Below, one piece after another: positions 32,700 through 42,869 of a stretch of DNA of 64,000 bases (the stretch's first letter is position 1; the number at the start of each line of letters is the position of its first letter). The position numbers and the translations under genes were made by a program. The notes beneath the pieces are model-generated. The model made no database searches, was not told the DNA's origin, and worked only from the letters and a program-made list of their open reading frames with translations. Source of the stretch: Micrasema longulum (taxonomy: Eukaryota > Arthropoda > Insecta > Trichoptera > Brachycentridae); NCBI GenBank assembly GCA_022494885.1, contig JAGVSM010002757.1:1-64000 (forward strand), given 5' to 3'.

Positions 32700-33141
32700 A
32701 ATTAATTTGTCAGCAGGCGTCGCACTCAGAGTATAAACTCAAGTTGGTACATTATTACAACACCAGGTTTACTAGTATGGAAGGGCTAGCTGTTCCTAGA
32801 TACTGCAATAAATATGGCAAAAGGACACTGCAATACAGTATACCTAAAATATTTAATATGTTACCAAACAATATTAAAAATACTGAGTTAAATACAAGAG
32901 TTCGACGTTTGCTCAAATTATGGTTATTAGAAAAAAGTTTTTTGTATTAGTGATAGTTTTTAATTTTTCAAAATGTAATCTGTAATTGTTTTTCAAGTAA
33001 AATTATTTTTAATGTAGGTTAAGTGTAAATAATCAATGTAATTTATAAGAACCTGCTGACGAGTTGTATGTATGCAACTCAGCAGGACTTTAATTTAAGA
33101 ATATTTTAAATATTTTTGAAAAATAAATAAAATAAAAAAAA
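32700..33141 (+). pseudogene. CR1/Jockey-type LINE C-terminus and 3' end
   Basis: The open frame ending at 32950 reads LVHYYNTRF, GLAVPRYCNKYGKRTLQY and IFNMLPNNIKN. This is the H-x-[YH]-x-T-R ... [VL]-P-x-x-N-K-Y-G-K-R-[TS]-L-x-Y terminus of insect LINEs. The 3' UTR holds a two-part hairpin (33052-33086; CCTGCTG/CAGCAGG outer, AGTTG/CAACT inner), 35 bp before an AAATAAATAAAATAAAAA tail. Only the last 70 or so codons remain. A relative lies on the minus strand at 34545. Confidence 0.85.
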
Positions 33142-33430
33142 AGTTTTTCGCAAATATCTCAGTAACAGAAAAAAATAAACATGGTTATAAATTAAATATT
33201 TCATTCAATAAAGAAACACAGAACACAATTAATTGCCATAAAAACCTGTACAAAAAATGAAATTTCAATTAGGCATAGAATTAAATTCAAACATGATAGT
33301 TTTGTTCATTTTTATTAGAAAAATTAACCACTCAATTTGTTAACACAGTAAATTAGCGAACTCGTGTCAATAACAAATTTATGGTTCTTCGATTGATATA
33401 AAACGTTCGTAAATCAATTTATTTAGTTCA
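33142..33430. other. no feature recognised
   Basis: Short AT-rich gap between the LINE tail and an isolated M1 B unit. Confidence 0.5.
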
Positions 33431-33497
33431 TAATCCCCAGGGAGTTGAATCCAGTTCTTGTCTACAAAAATTTGGACAAACTCAAAATATTGTTTCA
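33431..33497 (-). repeat. isolated B unit of foldback family M1
   Basis: CCCAGGGAGTTGAATCCAGT, CTTGTCTACAAAAATTTGG and ACTCAAAATATTGTTT closely match the right terminal repeat of the copy at 56058-56548. No A unit is attached. Confidence 0.75.
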
Positions 33498-33784
33498 ATT
33501 AATATTTTTTAATTATCTGAAAAAAACATTGATAATACTCGTATTTATTATGTTAACAGTATTAAAGTTCATTCAATATTTTTTAGTTAGCGGTGTTAAA
33601 TTAATGTTTTCATGCCTAAAATTTTTTTTAAATATTTTTTAAAGATAGATGCTTTTTAAGCAACTGATACACGTTATGTTAAACAATTAGTTTACTTAAT
33701 AATATTAAAAAAAAAAAAAAGGGTTTTAGTGACATATTTTAGTGATATTATTGATGATTTTTTTTTTCAAAGAAATATTTGCGT

Positions 33785-33935
33785 TCTTATGATTTACCCA
33801 AATATTTCATTTTGGTGGAAATTTTCAACGAATAGTAAATAACTCACTATTAGAAAATGAGAACTAAGTTGGGTTTGAGTGGGATTTGAACCACGGACCT
33901 TTGAGCCGTGAGTTCGAGACTCTAGCCACAAAATT
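33785..33935 (-). repeat. SINE family S2
   Basis: Mirror order: ATTTACCCAAATATTTCATT, TTTCAACGAATAGTAAATAA, CTCACTATTAGAAAATGAGA, AGTGGGATTTGAACCACGG (B box complement) and GAGACTCTAGCCACA (head start). Confidence 0.8.
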
Positions 33936-34540
33936 GTTTTAGTATCATCAAATAAAAAATACAAGTAAAAAATCATTATCATTCTGCTTTTTGCATCCAG
34001 TAATGCTGTTGATGGATCGATCTTGTATTGAGAAAAAAACAATTAAAATTATCAAAATTACCCGAAAAACGGAAAAGATGTTTCATAATTCCACAAATAT
34101 ATTATAATCTATTCAGTGCATAATTCCAATGTAGAATAAAGAATCTTGGTAAGATGATTTCGAATACTAAATGGTGGTTTTTCTACAATAAAAATATGCA
34201 TAAATTTAATAATTTATTACAATGGCTTTAATAAATAACTCCTTCTCATCATTCTCTGAAATCAGTTCGTAAAACTACATCAAACTGAGGGAGCGGCCGT
34301 CAGAATAGCATGCGCGACCGCTGCGCTGTTCCCGCTGAATAAATAACTTATTATTACTTATTTTCTCTTATATTTCCTTTGAAAATAAAATTAAAGAAAG
34401 TATTTAAATATAAAAAGTCATAAATACATTATTAAGAATTTCAAGCATACGTATTTGCTACACAAAATATATTTACAATTTTTTTTAAAGATAACTGTTG
34501 GCATAAAATAATAATCGATATAAAGCCTTGTTACATATAA
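33936..34540. other. mostly no feature
   Basis: A small GC-rich patch at 34286-34336 (GCATGCGCGACCGCTGCGCT) stands out; I cannot assign it. The rest is AT-rich. Confidence 0.45.
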
Positions 34541-34544
34541 GCCA

Positions 34545-34720
34545 TTGAATTATTTATTTCTTAAAAGTTTTAAAAAATTTTTCGTTTTAGATTGGAATTG
34601 TATTATGAAGGGTTTTTTGGCTATACTTGTTTAAAAGCCTCGGTACTGACAAGCCTTCACGTTGTGCTAGCCTTGTGGTATGTATATACTTTTTTCTGGT
34701 TGTTACTATCAAATTAATAT
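34545..34720 (-). pseudogene. CR1/Jockey-type LINE C-terminal fragment
   Basis: The minus frame reads YIHTTRLAQREGLSVPRLLN then KYSQKTLHNTIPI (about 34690-34590). It matches the T-R ... G-L-[AS]-V-P-R block of the LINE at 32700. About 40 codons remain, followed downstream by AT-rich 3' sequence. Confidence 0.65.
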
Positions 34721-34774
34721 CTAGAAACAAATTTAAGCCATAGAATAGCATTAATGAACAGATACCCTTGCTTT

Positions 34775-35157
34775 TTAAAAAGTTCAGGTACCTCTTCCCT
34801 ACAATTTGGTTTGTCCAAATGTTTGTATACAAACCTTAAATATTGTAATAAAACAAACTGGTCCAAGAAGAAGTTTAAAAATTGGAAAATTGTTTTTTGG
34901 CGTTGCCTTGTAAGTGAAATAATTCAGTCAAATAAATCTCTTCACAACTAGAAAAGTTTCGGCTCTTTAACTTCACTAAAATCAACAAATGGAAAATTGT
35001 TGAAATATCGGGAAGTTCAAACATGGGGAAAATGGTGAATGTTAGACAGTGTGTAAAATGGCCACTTAAACCAGCTAATATCAAGTTATAAGCCCTGTAA
35101 ATACCTAGACTGCCATATTCTTTTCTTTAAGGTATTTTTCATCCCTGTTGTAATTTG
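34775..35157. repeat. foldback family M1, long variant
   Basis: B end (GTTTGTCCAAATGTTTGTAT), then CCAAGAAGAAGTTTAAAAAT, GGCGTTGCCTTGTAAGTGAA, TTCGGCTCTTTAACTTCAC, AAATGGCCACTTAAACCAGC and the A end TTCATCCCTGTTGTAATTTG. It is collinear with 6950-7297 and defines the full unit of about 380 bp. Confidence 0.8.
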
Positions 35158-35635
35158 TAAACCTCTTCCTTATCAATTCTAGCTGATTGCTATGCTACCA
35201 AATATATTTATTCTACCAAAATTGCTTTTTAATGTATGAAAACTAAATTTGGTACGTATTTTAGCATTTAACTGAAATACGACCTAAAAGACGAGCTATA
35301 ATCTAGCTCCCACATGTCTGGCTCATTCATCTATAATAATTGGAGACGTGGAACTAGAATCCCAACCGTCCATGCGCTATGTAACAGCAAGACGTGTTGG
35401 GATATTTTTTAATTGTACACTGCCCTTGAGGTGGTTTTCACTAAAATGGCGCCATATAATAATAATTATACGCACGAAATGTATGTATGGCACCTCAATT
35501 GGGCCCAAAACGGTAAAATACTTAGCTTTGAGAATAACTGTCTCAGAATAATCTTAGCTGCGTGATGGTTTTACTTTGTAAGGAATAAAGTAATGAAAGA
35601 GCGGACGTAGTCGGTGATGACTGTCATCAAGCGGA
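35158..35635. other. mostly unassigned
   Basis: AATGGCGCCATATAATAATA at 35445-35464 resembles the GGCGCTATATAAAT...TTATTATTA LINE-like ends at 6622 and 54820. No coding part is visible. Confidence 0.35.
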
Positions 35636-35639
35636 GACG

Positions 35640-35735
35640 ACACATATGCTGGGTCGTATCTGCGGTTGCCTTCTGAGAGCCTTAATAACGCTTGCCTACT
35701 TTACAAGGCATCTGATTCTTGACGTCCTGGACGTC
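35640..35735 (+). repeat. fragment related to RTE-like group B
   Basis: GCTTGCCTACTTTACAAGGC then TGTCCTGGACGT-like sequence (GACGTCCTGGACGTC at 35718) aligns with the complement of 42790-42845. The coding frame is lost. Confidence 0.4.
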
Positions 35736-35750
35736 AGCTACTCCACCAGA

Positions 35751-36180
35751 TTCAAAGGTGAAATTTCAATTATAAATTTAACTTATACAAATTGGATAAA
35801 CAATTTAATCTTACAAAACACGTCTTGAAAACAAAGAGAATTTAGGCATTCAGATAAAACGGAGGTAAAATTTTAAATACAAAAATAATTAATTTTGTTA
35901 GGCTTTGTAAATCTGTGGTCAACATAGTGAGACATTAATAGATTAATCTGTCAACAGTGAAAATTCTAACTTAAAATTTAACACTGCTAAATTTGCAACA
36001 AATTAAATGTTAAATTCTTGGCAATATTTTTCAATGAAAATCTTATGTCTCTTAATCTCCAACATACAACAGAGTAGGCTGTCGGCATTGAAAAGATAAT
36101 GATCTCTCTTGTGTTCTCTTACATTTTATTTTTTATTTTCCATTATTTTCTAAAATATTTTAAATCATAATTTTTTGGAT
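35751..36180. other. no feature recognised
   Basis: AT-rich; nothing seen. Confidence 0.5.
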
Positions 36181-36184
36181 TATT

Positions 36185-36830
36185 ATTTATTTATTTATTT
36201 AAATCTTAAAGTAGGGCACACATATCATACATATTGTTATGTGTGTTCTAATAATAACATTGCAAATATATTTAATTTATAAATTGTTTATCACATATGT
36301 CTTGACCATTATTTTTAAATTTTGATATGTTTTTTTCTTCATAAATATTTTTTTCCATTTCGTAATACTTTTTAATTGCTTTAAAATGAAATTGAATTTT
36401 GTGACTTTGCCTTTTTCCTAAATGGAAGTCGAATTTTGTTCTTTTCTCTAGTATTGTGATCGTGTTCATGCTGGTTCCGATCAATTTTTTTCCAAAATTC
36501 TGTTTATTTATTAGAGTTTATAATTTTATGAACAAATATCATTGTATTGTAAAATATTCTTTGTTTATATGTTAATAATTTCATTTCATTTACCATCGAC
36601 TTTACCCTCGTATATCTGTTTTTTTTCAAAATGATTCCAAAAGGCTTTATTTTGTAATACAGTCAGTTTATCTATGTTTTCTTTGTTTGATAAAAATAAA
36701 ATGCTACTACAGTAGTTAACGTGTGGTTCAATATTGTATTATTGTTTTAGAATTACCACATTTTTTTGCTCCAACATTTTTTACTACCTTATATATACAC
36801 AGCTAAAAAAGCCGCAATAGGTTTATTAAT
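36185..36830 (-). pseudogene. Jockey/CR1-type LINE (family F1), C-terminus and 3' end
   Basis: Across several frameshifts the minus strand gives EPHVNYCSSILFLSNKENI, KLTVLQNKAFW, KKNRYTRVKSMVNEMKLL and HNTREKNKIRLPFRKKAKSQ. These match the F1 copy at 18465 block for block (PHINYCRSILFL, LTVLQNRA, RLPFRRK). The 3' UTR holds the hairpin CACACAT/ATGTGTG (36217-36245), followed by AAATAAATAAATAAATAA in sense. Confidence 0.85.
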
Positions 36831-37059
36831 ATAATATATCGGCGTCCATTCAGGCGAATGTCACTTACCCTAAAAATATTAAATATGCCATTATGCGTAA
36901 AAATTGAGTTCTTTTAAAGGCAAATGTCACCAAAGTAACCTAGTTAGAAAAAAGTTTCGTAAATCCAAATGATTTTTTTTTGTGACATCATATCATAACA
37001 AACCTGTTCAAATACTCATTAAAAAACACGAAGAAATAGTTTCAATAGAAAAACATTTT

Positions 37060-37620
37060 AAACCGCATCATTAATGGATGCAGAACTTAGTTCGGACAGA
37101 GTGCTTCCCTACATGTTGGTCCAAGATCCTTCAATCTTTTAACCAAGGAACTAAAAAACATTAAATCACTTGTACAGTTTAAAGTAGGTTTTAGGTCTCA
37201 AATAAGCATAAAAGAAGCAGATAGACACATTCATAAAAAAAATATATATATAAATAAAAAAATGCATACTGCAAATAAATCATATTCCGTAATTTCAGCA
37301 TATTAAATTTGGTTTATTTGGTTTTTGGTTAATTAGTTTTTTTTTTTAATTTTTCTTTTCTTTTATTTTTCTTTTCTTTTCTTTTCTTTTAATGGTCATG
37401 TCATACCATATTAATGTGCTATAAACTATTTAATGATTATAAAAAGAATGGCCCACGCTCAGACGCTGTAGTCTTTGTGGGCATTTTTTCCAATTCATGT
37501 TATACCTTAATTTTAAGATGTATTTTTCTAAAGTGTACTTTTGTAATTATATTTCTATGTAAATAATATATGTATGGAAAAAAATAGTTTAAAAAAAATA
37601 GAAAGATTATTTTTAATATA
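37060..37620 (+). pseudogene. CR1-type LINE C-terminus and 3' UTR
   Basis: Frame near 37096: GQSASLHVGPRSFNLLTKEL then KNIKSLVQFKVGFRSQ and IKEADRHIHKK. The G-[PA]-[RK]-x-[FW]-N-x-L-x-x-E-[LI]-K block is the usual end of CR1/Jockey ORF2. A pyrimidine tract of CTTTT repeats (about 37338-37390), a two-part hairpin (37451-37482; GCCCAC/GTGGGC outer, AGAC/GTCT inner) and an A-rich end near 37580-37610 follow. Confidence 0.7.
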
Positions 37621-38384
37621 TCCTTCCTGTCACCAGCTGTTATAGCTTGCATTGTCCAGATTATAAACAAGCAAGAGTGATCAAAATTAAACGTTTAAAT
37701 TCACTTGCATATTTGTCCTTTTATTGAGATATTTAAACCCTATTAATTGTATACGTGGACAATGTGCGTTAGTAAATAAATGAATAAATTTGGGGAAAGC
37801 TTTGGCCAAAATACAAAATGATTTTTTTTAATTGCGTCGTTTTCTTATGTAGTTTTATTTATATTAAGACACATTCTTTATGTGATAAAGGAGTTTACAT
37901 TGTTGTTTTATTTTGGGTAATAATTTAATTCAAATGATGAATAACAATTACTTATAAAAAGCTTTCTTTAAAAAAAAAAAGAAATTCTTCTCAAAGATTT
38001 GGATAAACTCTCCGGTAAAAACGATGCATTTTGATCCGTACCCTTTTTCTATTCAAGCAGCGGTATGTATTTCTAGGTGACTGTACATGCAAAAAACTTC
38101 AGTATTGATTTTACTAAGTACGATAATATATTTTTAAATATACATAGAGTACGAGTGATAAATATTGTACGAACAAATTCAATATTTACTCAAATGGAGT
38201 TTCCGTGATAATATGATAAACATTGAAAAAACTACATAAAATTGAAACTCTACAGATACAATCTACCCCTAATAGCATGTTTTCGGAATTAATAACGATT
38301 TTCAAATGACAAATTGTAATTGAACACGAATATTCAGAGTGATTTTTTAACAACTAATGCATAGTTTTTGCTCTGTTTCTGCGG
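37621..38384. other. no feature recognised
   Basis: AT-rich; no repeat family or coding trace recognised. Confidence 0.5.
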
Positions 38385-38690
38385 GAATTAAAAATCAGTT
38401 TTGTGCGTAGCTGCTCTCAGGTAAAAATCCCGAAAGAGCGCACAAAAATCTACCTCATAGTGTAGTAGTAAGCACATTCGCCTACCACATTTGAGGTCCC
38501 AAGTTTGATTCTTAAATATTTGTGTTTAAAGGTTGTTCATCGTCCCTTGACTAGTACGTGAAGCGTTAGACTGGTTACTGTACGTCCCTGTAACAGATTA
38601 TTGAGGTCGGCTTAGTTTTTACTAAGTAGTGTAGTGCCATATGGACCATTGTATGCCAACAAGGGTTTTATGATGATGATGAATGTGTGG
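38385..38690 (+). repeat. SINE family S1, full-length variant
   Basis: 5' unit (GTAGCTGCTCTCAGGTAAAA, 38407), tRNA head with GAGGTCCCAAGTTTGATTC (about 38491), body (CTTGACTAGTACGTGAAGCG, 38548) and a tail variant with GTAGTGCCATATGGACC ending in a GATGATGATG run at 38670-38682. The tail differs from the GGTGCGG type, suggesting a subfamily. Confidence 0.8.
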
Positions 38691-38719
38691 CTAAAAGGGT
38701 TAGGTATCAGAATTTTTTA

Positions 38720-38965
38720 ACCAGCATGAAGTCATATTAGAAATTAAAATCACAATAACCTTTTTTCTTGCCGTAGACGTAGCTGATCTAAACGTAAGAC
38801 GCCATTCAACTAGTTCATATGGAATGCATAGTTCTCTTAGATATTCCGAAACAGAGTCATGCAGTGATCTATACATAAGCCAACAAAGTTTGTATTCTAC
38901 CCTCTGTGGAAAACGTAGCCAGTGTGATTTCCAAAGTAGTGGAGAGATATGACTGAACTGAAATG
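38720..38965 (-). pseudogene. L2/CR1-type LINE C-terminal fragment
   Basis: The minus frame reads HISPLLWKSHWLRFPQRVEY, KLCWLMYRSLHDSVSEYLRE and LTFRSATSTA. This matches the L2/CR1 tail signature H-I-[TS]-P-x-L-x-x-x-H-W-L-P-x-x-x-R-[IV]-x-[FY]-K ... L-R-S. It lacks the RT palm. The open frame begins inside the neighbouring M1 element, so its N-terminal 25 or so codons are not LINE. Confidence 0.8.
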
Positions 38966-38984
38966 ATGAAAAAGCGCTTTTAAA

Positions 38985-39335
38985 TTTGTTGCAACAAAGA
39001 AAGAAAACATTTTTCAGAAGGAAATATGAAAGTCTAGGCATTTACAGGGCTTATAACCTATCATTGGCTGATTTCAGTGGCCACTTTACACACTGTGTTA
39101 TATTCACGATTCTGCCTATGTTTAAACATCCGCATTTCCTCAACTCTTCCATCTGTTGACTTTTGTAAAGTAAAAGAACTGAAATCATTTATGTGTGCAA
39201 GATTAATCTGGCCGAATTATTTTACTTCCTAGGCAAAGCCTTGAAATATATTTCTCATATTTATAATTCTTTTTATTTCAGTTGGTTTAGTACCCAACAT
39301 TTTGAGTGTGTCCGTTTCAGTATGTGAAAAACTTT
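38985..39335 (+). repeat. foldback family M1, A unit with partial B end
   Basis: GTTGCAACAAAGAAAGAAAA, GTCTAGGCATTTACAGGGC, TCATTGGCTGATTTCAGTGG, TTGACTTTTGTAAAGTAAAA, CCTAGGCAAAGCC, then CCCAACATTTTGAGTGTGTC near 39294. Confidence 0.75.
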
Positions 39336-40365
39336 GAACATACTGAAAATAATGTATTTTATGGACTAAATAAATAATTCATGCCATACGAAAACTATGT
39401 GTTTCAGTTATCGGTATTTTTATGCTCCGGCAAAAGTTGACTGAAATAATTTAACTCTAGAATATGTAATTATTCACTCTATATCCGCTTCCGACCCGAA
39501 AATTACTAATACCATAATAAACGACGTTCGTTAAAATAATGAAAGCTTCGGTGCTACTAAAAGCCGTGTTACATGAATCAGAATGAATAAGAAATTTGTA
39601 ACAATATCTGCCCAGAATTCTAAGCGAAAAATCTGTACACAATTTTGCGAATTATATTTTCATGCATATTGGACGATAAATAAAGACATGCATGGACTAG
39701 TCGAAATGGTTATTTAAATAAATGAGGCTTTAAAAAGGATGCGTTTGTAAATAAATATTTATGAAACACATACTATGAGTACTATAAGGAAATTCATTTT
39801 TATGAACTATAATCAAACCGAAGTGATTTATGAATTCATGTACAGGAAATGTATTCCCTCAAATTTTTAATTTTACAGCGTTCCGCATTGTCGATAAAGC
39901 AGTGATTTGCAGTTAGAAGGTAAAACAGATAAAACCAAGATGGCGACAATACGTCAGATTTTTACATGGCCAAAGTAAATACAGAATATAGATTGCTGGA
40001 ATAAATCATAAAAGTAAATTGGAATGTGATTGGCTAAATAAACTTAAATGTTGTTTCTTTTATTTTTACTAGTAGGAGTGTTGATAAAAAAATGTAAGTT
40101 TGGTTTGTTTTATTAACTGATCAAATAAAACTTTGTTTTTTACAGATCAACACAAGTTTTTTTATTAGTTGATTAATTGAAATGAATTAAAAGTGTATAT
40201 AATACCTGGAATACAAATTTAAATTTGGTAAAGACAGCCATACAGTGGAGTTATTAAGAATAATAGAGCAAAGTTAGGCTGTTTTTAAAAAGAAAAAGTA
40301 CGTTTTTGAAAATAAACACGTTCCAGTATGCTTAAAATCAAAATAAGAGATAACTCTACATGAGA
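39336..40365. other. no feature recognised
   Basis: About 1 kb AT-rich; a 61-codon minus frame at 39457-39642 is probably noise. Confidence 0.45.
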
Positions 40366-40369
40366 GAGT

Positions 40370-40790
40370 GCGGGTATTATCCTTGTCTCTACCCGACCGA
40401 GTTTTTTCAGGGTATGTTTGGCAACGACAGTTTAGAGACTAGAAGGAATGTGTATTTGACTACACATTTTTATCTTTTGTTGCGCGGTCGATAAACCTGA
40501 AATTATGATGAGCATTGGTCTGTATGTTCCTGATAATTACCTAAGACAGCGTCAGCATAGATTGTTTCATATTCCAATACACAGGACCATCCGGCTCCAG
40601 CTATGTTGAACAACATGGCTCTGGATGTTGATCTGTTCCATGTATTCTAAGATGTTTTCCGTTACAGAATTATTATTCTACTTTGTAAATAGTATTTTTT
40701 AAAGTTTTATATGTACGTCTTGAATTTTCGTTTTTTATAAATATGTTATTTTTAAAATTAATGAATGAAATCAAATTGAATTGTAAATGA
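40370..40790 (+). pseudogene. Jockey-like LINE (family F4), C-terminal fragment
   Basis: FFQGMFGNDSLETRRN-type frame near 40405, then MSIGLYVPDNYLRQRQHRLF and HIPIHRTIRL (40510-40595), then a frameshifted MALDVDLFHVF. Blocks and order match the F4 copies at 9840 (-) and 62555 (-). The AT-rich 3' part ends near 40790. Confidence 0.8.
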
Positions 40791-40821
40791 CAAGTCTATG
40801 AATCGTGTATATTATCAATGA

Positions 40822-41010
40822 TGACATGCGGACTAGAAACCGTGTCTGCGAAAAAGGAAAGAAGTCAGAGATTGAAATGAATGCCAGCAACGATTAATGA
40901 AAATATAGATACTCGTTATATAAGAGACATTAAAAGAAATAAAGAATTGAAGCACCGAACCGGAGTCGTAGATTTGATGGATCGCCCAACGGTGAGATTA
41001 TATCACGATA
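40822..41010 (+). pseudogene. RTE-like LINE (group D) C-terminal fragment
   Basis: MTCGLETVSAKKERSQRLK, a stop, then RYIRDIKRNKELKHRTGVVD and LMDRPTVRL. It fits the L-T-Y-G-[AS]-E-T-W-x-L ... [DN]-[RK]-[VI]-x-N-x-E-[IL]-x-x-R-T-x-V-x-D region of another common insect LINE group. One internal stop. Confidence 0.55.
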
Positions 41011-41079
41011 CATGAAATGTTTATCTTGACAATGGGTGAAAATATCAGTCTTTGAAGAAGAGTAACTTAGCCCCCACGG

Positions 41080-41540
41080 TTGATGCGTGAAGAGCAACAG
41101 CTGATTTTAGTTACCAGGACATCTAGGTGTGTGATGACAATTCTTATTAAGTACAATGAACCAACCAAAAACAGACTGTTGTTGGTAGGTCAAAACTTGT
41201 CTTTTTTTTACAGCAATTTATTAGCAGGCAGAAAGTACATGAACGCGAAATGCGGTTTTCTTATATATGCTAATGTGATGGTTTTTGAAAGAAATGAAAG
41301 CATGACTAAATGTAAACTCTCTGTGAATAGGGTTATAAAAAAACAAGTAGAGGAATTTGTGTATCTGGGAGGTATGTTTACTAGGGATGGAATGACTAAG
41401 AAAGATATTAAAAGGAAGGTGAGTTCCAGGAACTGAAATTGCGGTACACTAAAATCAACCGTGGTAAAATGTCTGTTGCAAGAGGCAAAATTAGCAGTTC
41501 ACAATGGAGTCCTGGTCCGGAACCTGATGTAAAGGAGCGA
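41080..41540 (+). pseudogene. RTE-type LINE (group A), 5' part of a split copy
   Basis: The frame ending at 41436 includes KVMVF-like NVMVFERNESMTKCKLS and EEFVYLGGMFTRDGMTKKDI. After a frameshift it continues as LLQEAKLAVHNGVLVRNLM, a stop in place of Tyr, and R-S-E near 41538. This is the thumb and post-thumb region of RTE ORF2 (Y-L-G-S-x-F-T-x-D-G ... L-M-Y-G-S-E-S-W). It breaks off at the expected S-E-S-W and resumes at 42165, after a foreign LINE. Confidence 0.85.
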
Positions 41541-42164
41541 AATCTTCACATTTCTAAATTTTGTTCCACGAAGTTCGGCAAAAGGTCTCTGGAATACATT
41601 GGTCGTATACAATTTAATAAACTGCCTGATGACCTTAAAAATGAAATGTCGAGTGGTAAATCTCAAAGACCAGAAATGAAGACCTATTTCTTGAATCTTT
41701 TTGAAAGTGATAGTTTTAGCTCAGTTTCTGTGAATAGTCTATATATTGTGTTTTAGGTTTAAATGTTTTTCTTTTCTTTTTTTAATATTAAGTTCACAGA
41801 ATGTTTAAATGTTTTATTTTCTTTTTTAATATTAATTTCACAGAATGTTTAAATGTTTTTCTTTTCTTTTTTAATATTCAGTTCACAGATTGTTTGAATG
41901 ATTTCATTTTCTTCTTTAATATTAAGTTAACAGATTGTTTAAATGTTTTCTTTCCTTTTTTAATATTAAGTTCATAGATTGTTAAAATTTGTTAAATTTT
42001 TTTATTGTTTATATGTATACTATGTATTGTTACAAGAAATGTACTATTTTTTTATGTACCGTCCCAAATGAGTTTTCTCGTACAACTCCTGGGAATATAA
42101 TATCATGATATTCATGTCTTATATGTTTTATTAATAAATAAAAAAAAATAAAAAAATAAAGACT
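41540..42164 (+). pseudogene. CR1/Jockey-type LINE inserted into the RTE copy
   Basis: The frame to 41756 carries NLHISKFCSTKFGKRSLEY, FNKLPDDLKNE and a hydrophobic end. The F-G-K-R-S-L-x-Y ... F-N-x-L-P block is a LINE C-terminus unrelated to the flanking RTE. The 3' UTR contains four to five tandem repeats of about 60 bp (41760-41990), a two-part hairpin (42062-42094; TCCCA/TGGGA outer, GAGTT/AACTC inner) and an A-rich tail at 42135-42164. It is a 5'-truncated insertion of about 0.62 kb. Confidence 0.85.
41760..41990 (+). repeat. tandem repeat of about 60 bp in a LINE 3' UTR
   Basis: Four to five units, each built from GTTTAAATGTTTT, a C-T-rich tract, TTTTTAATATTAAGTTCACA and GA(A/T)TGTTT. 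The units differ by scattered substitutions and small indels. Confidence 0.85.
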
Positions 42165-42570
42165 TGAAAAAAGAGGGATGAAAGTAGGCTGAATGCTGTC
42201 GAAATGCGACCTTTCAGGCGAATGTGTGGTAAAACTATGAACGTTAGATGCACCAATGTTGAGATCCGTACATTATGTAAGGATAAGATAAGAATAGACA
42301 ACAAAAAACCGACTAACAATATTAACAATGCAAATGTTGATGGATGCAGAAATAGAAAAAGACTGAGAAAGACATTGCATGACCAAATCCAACAAATACT
42401 TGAAGATGGACATGTTAAAAGTAGGAATAATCGGCGCATGTGCATGAAAAGCTGTGTAAATGTAGAGGAAGCGAGATCTGTAAGCAAAGATAAAGTGATG
42501 TGGCATTCTATCCTCTTTGCCTACCCTTACGGAGAAACGGCATGGTGGTTTGTTTGTTTGTTATATAATT
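42165..42570 (+). pseudogene. RTE-type LINE (group A), 3' part of the split copy
   Basis: Resumes in the frame T-stop-KKRD then ESRLNAVEMRPFRRMCGKTM, a diverged middle, GCRNRKRLRKTLHDQIQQIL, NNRRMCMKSCVNVEEARSVS and YPYGETAWW. The usual stop after E-T-A has become Trp and the GTT-type tail is GTTTGTTTGTTTG. It joins logically to 41540 across the inserted LINE. Confidence 0.85.
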
Positions 42571-42689
42571 ACTTCTATAATATTTTGCATCCCGAGATGT
42601 TGGTTCAGTTAGGATCAGTAAATCCGATGCGTCCAGAAAGTTTTCATTCACATTCAAGATTTTAACCAATATGTGAATTACTTTATTTA

Positions 42690-42850
42690 TCTTCGCTCCC
42701 TAGTTGGACCACGAAATCTTTCCAGACCTGTCTTTCTACGGCCAGATCCGCGTTCCGCAGTTCAGACGTAAACTGCCGGGAAACTGTCAGCCATGGACGT
42801 CCAGGACAGCGAGAAATTAATGCCCCGTAAAGTAGGCAAGCATGGCTTAG
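42690..42850 (-). pseudogene. RTE-like LINE (group B) C-terminal fragment
   Basis: The minus frame ends CPGRPWLTVSRQF then TSELRNADLAVERQVWKDF and a stop after GSEDK. The R-P-G-R-P ... E-L-R-x-A-D-L-x-x-x-x-x-[AVQ]-W-x-x-F pattern is the extreme C-terminus of group B (see 23285 and 43950). Confidence 0.7.
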
Positions 42851-42869
42851 GGGCTCACGGAGCATCGGT

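Noticed and set aside
41760..41990. CRISPR-like array
   Set aside because: The repeats are contiguous and diverged with no unique spacers, in a LINE 3' UTR of an evidently eukaryotic sequence.
42131..42506. Two minus-strand frames of 118 and 77 codons
   Set aside because: They are shadows of the plus-strand RTE coding sequence at 42165-42570.
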